Made by a program: the position numbers and the translations under genes | Shown here: in pieces, positions 18,198 to 25,356 of the stretch | How the letters are laid out: every line of letters begins with the position of its first letter | Numbering within the stretch: position 1 is the stretch's first letter | DNA from: Acidobacteriaceae bacterium | GTDB lineage: Bacteria; Acidobacteriota; Terriglobia; Terriglobales; Acidobacteriaceae | Length of the DNA stretch: 64,000 bases | Reading direction: 5' to 3' | Assembly (NCBI GenBank): GCA_903642235.1 | Contig: CAHJWL010000009.1 | Span: forward strand, 1-64,000 | The notes under the pieces: model-generated | What the model was told of the DNA's origin: nothing | Databases searched by the model: none | The model's input: only the letters and a program-made list of their open reading frames with translations

Positions 18198-18302
18198 TCA
18201 ATGCAGCACCACCAGGAGCACCACGCCGCCGAACAGGACCACGACCGGAATCCAGAAGTGGCTATCCGTCAACACTGCTTTCGCCATCTCGCCTGCTCGC
18301 AT
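18198..18302 (-). CDS. 34-residue single-helix membrane protein
   Basis: Tiny gene read directly from the sequence: ATG at 18302, stop TGA at 18200-18198. The product has a short polar N-terminus (MRAGEMAKAVLTDSHF) and one hydrophobic helix (residues 17-33, WIPVVVLFGG then VVLLVVL) ending in His. A near-ideal ribosome site AGGAGG (18310-18315) sits 7 bases upstream. The stop overlaps a possible TTG start of the transporter gene, so translation may be coupled. It could be a small subunit or regulator of that transporter; this is inference from position only. Confidence 0.7.
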   Translation of the reverse strand: MRAGEMAKAVLTDSHFWIPVVVLFGGVVLLVVLH

Positions 18303-18309
18303 CGGCCAC

Positions 18310-18315
18310 CCTCCT
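18310..18315 (-). promoter_or_regulatory. Strong Shine-Dalgarno site of the 34-aa gene
   Basis: AGGAGG on the minus strand within AGAGGAGGG, spaced 7 bases from ATG 18302. It decides the start of the small gene and is stronger than any site in front of the transporter, consistent with translational coupling. Confidence 0.75.
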
Positions 18316-18452
18316 CTGACGTGCTCGCCAGCCCACGTCCGTCCCCGCAGGAGGCGAACCTACGTTGCCTCTGCAGGCACTGTCAAGCCGGGCGAGCGCG
18401 CATCGTCTGAACGCACACACCTACGTGTTGAAGCGTAGCTCGAAGCGAACAC

Positions 18453-18782
18453 TTAGAACCGGTGAAACATGAAGAACGCCCCGGCCACCAGACAGCAGAA
18501 GGCTACGGCATGGTTCCAGTGCAGGTGCTCCCCAAAGTAGAAGACGCTGAACACGCCAAAGACACTCAGGGTGATGACCTCCTGGAGAACTTTCAGCTGG
18601 TCAGGCGAAAAGGTCGACGCGCCGATCCGGTTTGCGGGGACCTGGAGACAGTACTCAAAGAAGGCGATGGACCAACTCACAAGGATCACCTTCCAAAGCG
18701 CGACGCTGTTGTATTTGAGATGGCCGTACCAGGCAAAGGTCATAAAGATGTTCGAGCCTATGAGAAGCAGGACCGTGCGCAT
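18453..18782 (-). CDS. DUF486 family membrane protein (DMT-like)
   Basis: 109 residues with four hydrophobic helices and almost no loops, matching the DUF486 family by length and by the motifs FAWYGHLK near the N-terminus, EYCLQVPANRIG in the middle and FGVFSVFYFGEHL near the end. Function unknown; the fold is a half-size drug/metabolite transporter that probably dimerises. It is upstream of and on the same strand as the 34-aa gene and transporter, but 150 bases away, so co-transcription is possible, not certain. ATG 18782. Confidence 0.85.
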   Translation of the reverse strand: MRTVLLLIGSNIFMTFAWYGHLKYNSVALWKVILVSWSIAFFEYCLQVPANRIGASTFSPDQLKVLQEVITLSVFGVFSVFYFGEHLHWNHAVAFCCLVAGAFFMFHRF

Positions 18783-18928
18783 TGCCTTTCGATGCAGGAG
18801 CCTGCTTCGCGGATCGTATTGCCTCTACCGGGCGGGACGGCGTGTTTCGAACCTCGCCTTTGCCCGCGATGATCGTGACGAGCGTCTTCGAGAGGGCGAA
18901 GCCTGAGAGCTTTGCTCGCGCTCTGCCG

Positions 18929-19309
18929 TCATCCACGGCCACGAAATTTGTTTAACACACGGCGATCCCGTCCCATCGGCTTGGCCGCCGGCAGGACCTC
19001 AAACTGCATTGCCGCCTTACGCTCGGCCGCAACCTTCAGCCGCATCTGCTTGCTCTCTTCGATTTCCGCGTAGAGCGCCTGCGCCCTCGCCGCCGGTCCG
19101 CGCGCATCGTCGAGCGCGAGCACCTCCACGACGAACTCTCCTCCGTCGTTCTTCACCCGCAGCGTGTCGCCGACCTTGACGTCCCGAGCCGCCTTTGCCG
19201 TGACACCGTTTGATTCGATCCGCCCCAGCTCGCATGCCTTGGACGAGAGCGCCCGTGTCTTGAAGAACCGCGCCGCCCAGAGCCACTTATCCATCCGCAC
19301 AGTATCCAT
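18929..19309 (-). CDS. S4-domain RNA-binding protein, Hsp15-like
   Basis: 126 residues. The N-terminal 65 residues are an S4 fold (RMDKWLWAARFFKTR, then a loop with SNGVTAK and VGDTLRV), as in heat-shock protein 15 (HslR), which binds 50S subunits carrying stalled nascent chains. A charged helical tail (about 75-126) ends with RVLNKFRGRG, also usual for the family. The start is ATG 19309; ATG 19294 (MDKW) is an alternative. The gene stands alone between DUF486 and a gene-poor stretch. Confidence 0.87.
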   Translation of the reverse strand: MDTVRMDKWLWAARFFKTRALSSKACELGRIESNGVTAKAARDVKVGDTLRVKNDGGEFVVEVLALDDARGPAARAQALYAEIEESKQMRLKVAAERKAAMQFEVLPAAKPMGRDRRVLNKFRGRG

Positions 19310-19830
19310 TCCTTATTCTCCCGCAGAGCAGCGCCCGCGTGCCTCCGTGGAGACGCGCCGGGGCGATGATATGTCCCAAATACTTTCCCGTGGAGCGAGG
19401 CAGCAAGACGGACGACGGACCCTTGTCACGGTCATCTGCGGGCGATCGACTGACCACGCGGGGGGGGGGTAAGTCTAGGAACTCTGGAGGTCAGCCGCAC
19501 AGGCTTCCGGCACTGGGGGGACGCGAGCTCCTATCTTCTCGCGCGAGGTCGTGGAGACGCTCGAGGAGGAGTGCCTGGCTGCGGAGGCGTGCGAGCGTGC
19601 CGCTTCCAACCCGTCGCCCCGACCGCCGCGCCGCGCCCCGACCGCCGCCTAGCTCACCGCCCAGCTCACGAAGCGCGCCTGAGACTGACCTGCTCTCCGG
19701 TTGGGGGGGGAAGCCGGCACATCCGGCACCGGGATTACCGCCTTGCGAAGCGACTGCTTGTAAGCCGTAGGTTCCCCGGCGTACCATCGCGGCGAAACGA
19801 TCTTTACCTCCCTTTAGTCTCGGAGACCCG
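19310..19830. other. Gene-poor stretch with G-runs
   Basis: About 520 bases without a supported gene. It contains three runs of G on the plus strand: about 10 at 19460-19469, 6 near 19517, and 8 near 19703-19710. Open frames here are Arg/Pro/Gly-rich with no ribosome sites, and one minus-strand frame runs into the start of the next gene. The right end should hold the promoter of the Tat Gfo/Idh gene. A decayed gene is possible but not recognisable. Confidence 0.5.
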
Positions 19831-21171
19831 ATGCTCTCTCGCCGTTCTTTTGTAAGCAATGCGGCCACAGCCGCCGCAGGCCTCGCCGTCGCGTCCGCCT
19901 CTCCCCTGACGGCGAAGTCCTACGCCCAGATCGCCGGCGCCAACGATCGCGTGCACTTCGCGGTTATCGGCCTGAACAGCCGCGCCTACGCGCATCTCTC
20001 CTCACTTCAGGCCAACAAGAAAGACGCCCGCATCACGCATGTGTGCGACGTCGACTCCGTCATTCTTGAAAAGTTCTCGGGAGCGACGTCGAAGTCCATG
20101 GGCGATGCTCCTGCCGCCGACAAGGACTTCCGCACCGTCCTCGCGGCGAAGGATGTCGACGCGATCACCATTGCCACGCCAGACCACTGGCACGCTCCGA
20201 TGGCCATCCTTGGCCTGCAGGCGGGTAAGCACGTGTATGTCGAGAAGCCCTGCTCCTACAACCCGCAGGAAGGCCTCTGGCTGATCGAGGCACAGAAGAA
20301 GAGCGGCAAGCTCTGCCAGATGGGCTCGCAGCAGCGCTCGTCGCCGCACACGATCGAGATCGTCGGAAAGATACATTCCGGCGCTATCGGCCATGCCTAC
20401 TGGGCGGAGACCTGGTACACCAACCGCCGCAAACCCATCGGCATCGGCAAGGTCATCGCAGCGCCCGCCACTCTTGACTGGGATCTTTGGCAGGGTCCTG
20501 CTCCGCGGGAGGAGTACAAGAGCAACGTTCACCCCTACAACTGGCACTGGATCAAGGATTGGGGAACCGGGGAAGCCCTCAACAATGGCACGCATGAGGT
20601 TGACGTTGCCCGATGGGCGCTCGGAGTAGAGAATCCTTCCCGAATCGTCGCCGCCGGCGGCCGCTATGCCGCGAAAGATGACTGGCAGTTCTACGACACG
20701 CTTGATGTCTCCTTTGAATACCCGGGCAAGCTCATGACCTGGAAGGGGGACTGCATTACCGGCAAGAAGACCTATAACCGCGAGCGCGGTGTGGCCGTTC
20801 ACGGCACCGAAGGCACTGTGATTGTTGATCGCGACGGGTATGAGGTCTATGACCTGAAAGACAAGATGACCGCCAACTACCGCGTCCCCGCGCAGCCGGC
20901 CACCAGCTCGACGGATCTGGTGGGCGCTGACAGCATGACCGACGCGCACTTTGCCAATCTGATTGCCGCCGTCCGCGGACAGGGCAAGCTCAACCAGCCT
21001 GTCGCCCAGGGCAACGTGGCGGTGACGCAGCTTCAGTTGGCGAACATCAGCTACTTCACACAACGCTCGCTCACCCTGAATTCCGCGACCGCCGCTATCC
21101 TGAACGACAGCGAGGCCGTGAGCATGACGAAACGAAGCAGCTACGCCAAAGGCTGGCAGCCCAAGGTGTAG
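19831..21171 (+). CDS. Tat-exported Gfo/Idh/MocA oxidoreductase
   Basis: 446 residues. A Tat-type signal opens the protein (SRRSFV at 3-8, Ala-rich hydrophobic region to about 30), so the folded, cofactor-loaded enzyme is exported. The Rossmann domain follows, with the family motifs TPDHWHAPMA and VEKPCSYNPQEG; the C-terminal domain contains WHWIKDWGTGEALNNGTHEVD, here split by domain rather than by repeats. This subgroup includes secreted glycosidase-like or sugar-oxidising members, and the substrate is unknown. ATG 19831. A long antisense frame over this gene is a GC artefact. The secreted protein after it starts 51 bases on, possibly on one transcript. Confidence 0.9.
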   Translation: MLSRRSFVSNAATAAAGLAVASASPLTAKSYAQIAGANDRVHFAVIGLNSRAYAHLSSLQANKKDARITHVCDVDSVILEKFSGATSKSMGDAPAADKDFRTVLAAKDVDAITIATPDHWHAPMAILGLQAGKHVYVEKPCSYNPQEGLWLIEAQKKSGKLCQMGSQQRSSPHTIEIVGKIHSGAIGHAYWAETWYTNRRKPIGIGKVIAAPATLDWDLWQGPAPREEYKSNVHPYNWHWIKDWGTGEALNNGTHEVDVARWALGVENPSRIVAAGGRYAAKDDWQFYDTLDVSFEYPGKLMTWKGDCITGKKTYNRERGVAVHGTEGTVIVDRDGYEVYDLKDKMTANYRVPAQPATSSTDLVGADSMTDAHFANLIAAVRGQGKLNQPVAQGNVAVTQLQLANISYFTQRSLTLNSATAAILNDSEAVSMTKRSSYAKGWQPKV

Positions 21172-21222
21172 AGCCGCCGTCCAACACAGAAGCAAGGACC
21201 TACTCCCGATTCCGAGGTCACG

Positions 21223-21747
21223 ATGCCCTTCACCGCGCGTCCGCTGCTCCTTCTGGCCGGCTCCCTCGCTTTCACGGCCACCCAGATCTCTGCCGCCTCC
21301 CAGGCCCTTCTCCAGTCTGGCCCGCAGAGCCGCAACTGCCCTGTGACGGTCTATGCCCAGCCCCGCTTTGCCGGCGGCGTGACCCTGGTTGTGCCCGACC
21401 AATCAACTGGGCGTGACCGCGCCGGCGTCCATCTTCTCCTTCAAGATCCTGACGGCCGTGCACTCCTCAGCGCGGAGGTCACACTTCGCGGCCGCGCCGT
21501 CAGCTACGGAGCGCAGCCCGCCTCGCTGGGCGGCTCCACACAGCCCACGAAATCCTTTCACGTTGTAAGCGGCGGAAGCGCCCCGGGCTCTCTCACCGCG
21601 GATCTGTGGCTTGCCCGCGCCGCGAGCATCGAGAGTGTCTCGGTCACCGCGGTTGCCTACGCCTCTGCCCCCGCCTGGCACACCTCTCCGGCAAGCTCCT
21701 GCGTTGCTGTTCCCAATGGCAACCGGCTTGTGGGCAGCCTGCGCTGA
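21223..21747 (+). CDS. Secreted hypothetical protein
   Basis: 174 residues with a clear signal peptide (hydrophobic 8-22, ISA-A end near 25). The mature part is Ser/Ala/Gly-rich and predicted beta-sandwich-like, with two cysteines (RNCPV near 39 and SSCVAV near 163) likely forming one disulfide. Acidobacterial genomes hold many similar short secreted proteins beginning with a CPV/CPI motif, but I cannot name a function. ATG 21223 with GAGG at 21211-21214. It sits 51 bases behind the Tat Gfo/Idh gene. Confidence 0.65.
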   Translation: MPFTARPLLLLAGSLAFTATQISAASQALLQSGPQSRNCPVTVYAQPRFAGGVTLVVPDQSTGRDRAGVHLLLQDPDGRALLSAEVTLRGRAVSYGAQPASLGGSTQPTKSFHVVSGGSAPGSLTADLWLARAASIESVSVTAVAYASAPAWHTSPASSCVAVPNGNRLVGSLR

Positions 21748-21911
21748 GTCCCTCTGCTCTGGTGCTCGTGACCATTTGAATGCGCCTTGCACGCTTTGTG
21801 TCAGATCGCTCCCCCGCATGTGGCATGCTCGCCGCAGCATGATCGCGCCACACTTCTTAGAGACGTTGCGCCGGGCTGACGCGGCTCGGATGTGACGAAG
21901 GAGGATGCACC

Positions 21912-22106
21912 ATGGCAGCAGAGAACGAGCAAGGTTCCACATCCCGACCCTCACGGCTTCTGTCGTACTTCCTTGCAGCAACAGAGAACGGGCCAGACAA
22001 CAACGCCATCATGCTGTGCGAGGTGATCGGCACCGAGATTCAGAGCATCTCGCTTCGGGTTGCGGCGGAGTTCATGTCGCAGCGGACGGCTGAAGGCAGC
22101 GCCTAG
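21912..22106 (+). CDS. Small hypothetical protein with strong ribosome site
   Basis: 64 residues, no signal or membrane helix. An N-terminal polar stretch is followed by a helix (RLLSYFLAATENG) and a second helix (TEIQSISLRVAAEFMSQR). The start ATG 21912 is supported by AAGGAGG at 21898-21904 with 7-base spacing, one of the best ribosome sites in the window. Family unknown. It stands alone in a 540-base gap between two larger plus-strand genes. Confidence 0.65.
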   Translation: MAAENEQGSTSRPSRLLSYFLAATENGPDNNAIMLCEVIGTEIQSISLRVAAEFMSQRTAEGSA

Positions 22107-22287
22107 GGAATCGCCCGAGGCCACGGTCGGCTGCCTGCAGAAAGGTTGTTTGCTGAGGGGGCTGACCGAAGCTGTTTCGCCTGGTTGCAACTTCAGGAGA
22201 TGTCCAGCCTGAGGCTGCAGAACAGGGCAGACGGTATGCTGTGCTCCGGGCCTCGCTTGAAGCGAAGATCCGGCGTATCTTAACTAG

Positions 22288-23394
22288 ATGCGCATGACCG
22301 TTCTCGCCTCCGGCTCCAAGGGCAACAGCGCGGTCATCAGCACCGAGCGAACCCGCATTCTGGTGGATGCCGGTCTCTCCTGCCGGGAGCTTTTTCGGCG
22401 CCTCGCGTTGGCCGGTGAAGATCCGGCGCAGATCTCGGCCATCCTGATCACGCACGAGCACCAGGACCACATTGCGGGCCTTGGCGTCCTTGCCCGGCGG
22501 CTGCGTATTCCGGTGTTTATGACGGAGCCGACGCATCGCGCCTGGGTGCGCATGCTCACACCACGCACCACAATGACCTATGCGCAATGGCTCGATCGCC
22601 TGGCGGTGGAGCGGGCAGAGAAGGAGCGCTCGCTGGCCGCGCACGCCGCTGTACCAAGCTACGCCCCGCTTTCCGCGGTCGCTGAGGAAGACACCACTGC
22701 CGAACTCGAGGCAATTGCTTCGCTTTCCGCTGAAGTCGCCTGCCTGGACCCACGGGTGAACGCTCCCCTGCTCACCGCGACGGACGTGCCGGAGGAGCCA
22801 TGCGAGAGTGCCGCACGCGAGCCGGAGACCTCCCAAGGACCGGGGGAGAGCCTGACGAGGCCGGAGACTCCGGCAAAGATCGATCCGACGTATCTTCCCG
22901 CGGTCGAATACTTCCATTCCGGTACGGGCTTTGCTATCGGCGACATTGATGTGGCTCCGTTCACAATCCCGCATGATGCCGCCGACCCGTGCGGCTTTGT
23001 TTTCAGCAATCTTGGCATCCGCTTTGGTCTCGCTACCGACCTGGGCTACATGCCGCCAAACGTAAAATCTGCCCTGCGGGATGTGGACCTGCTCCTGCTT
23101 GAGTCGAATCATGACCTCGATATGCTCAAAGATGGCCCGTACCCCTGGAGCGTGAAGCAGCGGGTTCTGTCACGGGTCGGGCACCTGTCGAATGTGGCCG
23201 CGGCGGAGTTTCTGGAGCGCGACTATGACGGCTGCGCGCACACCATCATTCTTGGGCATCTTTCTGAAAGCAATAATGTTCCGGAGCTCGCCCGGATGGC
23301 CGCCGAACAGGCGATCGGAGACCGGATGCGGCTGCTCGGCAACCGGATTGTTCTAGCCCAGCAGGACAGGGCACTCGATCCGATCACGGTCTGA
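22288..23394 (+). CDS. MBL-fold metallohydrolase, YycJ/WalJ-like, with insertion
   Basis: Metallo-beta-lactamase-fold hydrolase, 368 residues. It opens with VLASGSKGNS, typical of the YycJ/WalJ group (putative 5'-3' DNA exonucleases). The metal motif HxHxDH is at His56, His58, Asp60 and His61 (HEHQDH), with further ligands in TIPHDA, ATDLGY and ILGHLS. Members are normally about 260 residues; here a polar, Glu/Pro/Ala-rich insertion of roughly 110 residues (about 97-208) separates the first and second halves of the fold. ATG 22288 has no strong ribosome site. No walR/walK-type genes are nearby. Confidence 0.85.
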   Translation: MRMTVLASGSKGNSAVISTERTRILVDAGLSCRELFRRLALAGEDPAQISAILITHEHQDHIAGLGVLARRLRIPVFMTEPTHRAWVRMLTPRTTMTYAQWLDRLAVERAEKERSLAAHAAVPSYAPLSAVAEEDTTAELEAIASLSAEVACLDPRVNAPLLTATDVPEEPCESAAREPETSQGPGESLTRPETPAKIDPTYLPAVEYFHSGTGFAIGDIDVAPFTIPHDAADPCGFVFSNLGIRFGLATDLGYMPPNVKSALRDVDLLLLESNHDLDMLKDGPYPWSVKQRVLSRVGHLSNVAAAEFLERDYDGCAHTIILGHLSESNNVPELARMAAEQAIGDRMRLLGNRIVLAQQDRALDPITV

Positions 23395-23457
23395 GGCGCC
23401 TAGGAGGTTACGTCCCGATGAATCGGGAGCGGTCAAAGCGCCATCAAACGACGTAGA

Positions 23458-23955
23458 ATGAAGCCTGAAGTCATGCAAACAGTTCCCTTCAGCCACTCTC
23501 GCCGCCGTCTCCGCTCCCAGTGCACCGACCCTGTTGTCGGCAACATCCTTGCCGGCTGGCGCTTTGATATCTCCGGCCTTTCCCCCGCGATGCGCGGCGA
23601 CTATGAGCAGCACTTTGATGATTGCGCCTCCTGCAAGCGCAGGCAGCGCGTTGCCCGGACGATTGACGTCCTGCTGATCTCGGTTTCGACGCTCTCGCTG
23701 GTTGCGTTTCTGCTTGCCGCCGTTGTGATCCATCGGGTGGAGATGATTACGCCCCTCGGCCCGCTCCATTTAGAGCTGCACCATACGGCTATTGCGATCT
23801 CGCTTGAGGCAGTTGCGATTGCCGGAATTGTCATTTCGGCGCTGCTCTGGATGTTGATCGCCATTGCAACACCGCTCCCCGGTCTGGTGGGCAGCTTTGT
23901 CGAGCGCCGGCTGCCGGCGGACGTTCGTGAGCGCAGTTCCAAGAACGCAGCATAG
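23458..23955 (+). CDS. Two-helix membrane protein with zinc-finger (zf-HC2-like) motif
   Basis: 165 residues. His52, Cys56 and Cys59 form an HxxxCxxC motif (HFDDCASC), the signature of the zf-HC2 domain of anti-sigma factors; Cys22 could be the fourth ligand. Two hydrophobic helices follow (about 68-90 and 107-133). No sigma factor gene is adjacent, so an anti-sigma role is only a suggestion. The start is ATG 23458 or ATG 23473. It is 27 bases upstream of a rhomboid protease gene on the same strand, so the two are probably co-transcribed. Confidence 0.65.
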   Translation: MKPEVMQTVPFSHSRRRLRSQCTDPVVGNILAGWRFDISGLSPAMRGDYEQHFDDCASCKRRQRVARTIDVLLISVSTLSLVAFLLAAVVIHRVEMITPLGPLHLELHHTAIAISLEAVAIAGIVISALLWMLIAIATPLPGLVGSFVERRLPADVRERSSKNAA

Positions 23956-23982
23956 GCTCTATTCTTAGGCAAGTGCCACGAT

Positions 23983-24819
23983 ATGGAGTCAACCCCACCC
24001 CCTACCGGCGAAGTTCTGCCTCCCGCCTCGCGTCCCTTCCCGGACTTTGGAGCGGAGCGCGTGCAGGCGGAGGTACACGCCCCGCTCACGCCCACAGCGC
24101 CAAGTACGCGGCGCCGGTCAACCAGTGAGGCCACATGGGCTTTGCTTGGGCTGAACATCGCGGTGTATCTCTGGATGATCTTCCATGGAGTGAGTGCCAC
24201 GTCGCCCACTCCGGATGACCTGGTGCGGTTTGGGGCGAATGCGACCGACTTCACCTTGTCCGGTCAGTGGTACCGGCTGGTGACCGCGACGTTTGTACAT
24301 GTCGGCATCATTCATCTGGCCACCAACATGTGGTGCCTGTATAACCTGGGTCTCCTGGGAGAGCCATTGCTTGGCCGCTGGGGGCTGGTGGCGACCTACC
24401 TCATCACCGGTGTTGCCGGCAATCTGCTGTCCTTGCTGGTCAATGTGGTGCGGCGCGACCTGTCGGTCGGAGCGGGTGCCTCGGGGGCGGTCTTCGGCAT
24501 TGCCGGCATTCTGATTGTGCTGCTCTCAAACAGGAAGCTCCCGATACCAGGTGCGGAGCTTGAGCGGCTGCGCCGGTCCGTCATTCAGTTTGCCGGTTTG
24601 AATCTGGTGATCGGCCTGGGAACTGCCTTCAGCAGCGTCATCCATATTGACAACATGGCGCATATTGGCGGCTTTCTCTCCGGTCTGGCGCTCGGCCCGC
24701 CGCTTGTTCCACGCATGACCAGCGGACGAAAGCAGTATCTGCTGCGGCAGAAGCTGACCTTTGCCGTTGCCTTTTTTCTGCTGCTGCTCTTCGGCCATTG
24801 GGTCTCGCGGCTGAAGTAG
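23983..24819 (+). CDS. Rhomboid-family intramembrane serine protease
   Basis: 278 residues, six or more membrane helices. An N-terminal cytosolic tail of about 48 residues is Pro-rich. The catalytic dyad is Ser167 in GASGAVFG and His227 in NMAHIGG; the oxyanion/support residues His106, His111 and Asn115 (FVHVGIIHLATNMW) are also present, so it should be active. It cleaves single-pass membrane proteins within the bilayer. The gene follows the zinc-finger membrane protein at 27 bases, whose helices could be a substrate. ATG 23983. Confidence 0.92.
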   Translation: MESTPPPTGEVLPPASRPFPDFGAERVQAEVHAPLTPTAPSTRRRSTSEATWALLGLNIAVYLWMIFHGVSATSPTPDDLVRFGANATDFTLSGQWYRLVTATFVHVGIIHLATNMWCLYNLGLLGEPLLGRWGLVATYLITGVAGNLLSLLVNVVRRDLSVGAGASGAVFGIAGILIVLLSNRKLPIPGAELERLRRSVIQFAGLNLVIGLGTAFSSVIHIDNMAHIGGFLSGLALGPPLVPRMTSGRKQYLLRQKLTFAVAFFLLLLFGHWVSRLK

Positions 24820-24929
24820 ACAGAGGGTCGTGACTCAGGTCTGCGGCTCAGATAGAATGACCCATCGTTCCGAGATCCACTTGGACGCCACCTTTACGCT
24901 TTAAGGATGCAGGGATTCACTTCGCACCG

Positions 24930-25355
24930 ATGACAATGGTTTCCACAAACGGCCCACAAAAAGATCTGACACAGGATGTTGAAGAGCGTGTCATCAAGGT
25001 GATCGCGCTTACCAAGCGTCTGCCGCGCGAGAGCGTCACCCTCCAGTCTTCTTTTGAATCTCTCGGCATCGATTCGCTGGACCGTCTGAACATTCTGTTC
25101 GATCTTGAAAGCGAGTTCGACATCGAGATTAACGATGAGGATGCAAAGCGGGTCGAGAACATTCCGCAGATGATTACGGGCGTTCTTACGCTGCTGGCGG
25201 CAAAGACAGAGGGGGTGCCTGCCGGACCGACCGGGGCCCGGCTTGCATCCTCAGAGACGTCTGTGCACGGATCAGAGAGCTCTGCCGACCGATCCTCGCC
25301 GCTCCTCGATCCTGCTACGGATGCTGCCACGAAGCCTGCTTCGTCCGGAGAGTAG
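24930..25355 (+). CDS. Acyl carrier protein with low-complexity C-terminal tail
   Basis: 141 residues. Residues 12-90 form a normal acyl carrier fold; Ser49 in LGIDSLD is the 4'-phosphopantetheine attachment site. From about 92 onward a Ser/Ala/Thr/Pro-rich tail of roughly 50 residues is added, unusual for a carrier protein of about 80 residues. The stop is one base before the GTG start of the ketosynthase, so the two are surely co-translated. It is separate from any general fatty-acid cluster, hence a dedicated carrier. ATG 24930; ATG 24936 possible. Confidence 0.9.
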   Translation: MTMVSTNGPQKDLTQDVEERVIKVIALTKRLPRESVTLQSSFESLGIDSLDRLNILFDLESEFDIEINDEDAKRVENIPQMITGVLTLLAAKTEGVPAGPTGARLASSETSVHGSESSADRSSPLLDPATDAATKPASSGE

Positions 25356-25356
25356 C

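Noticed and set aside
19491-19868. 125-residue minus-strand frame in the G-run region
   Set aside because: Crosses the start of the next gene, is Arg/Gly-rich and has no ribosome site.
20002-21402. 466-residue minus-strand frame over the Tat Gfo/Idh gene
   Set aside because: The plus strand encodes a complete recognisable enzyme; the antisense product has no motif or ribosome site.
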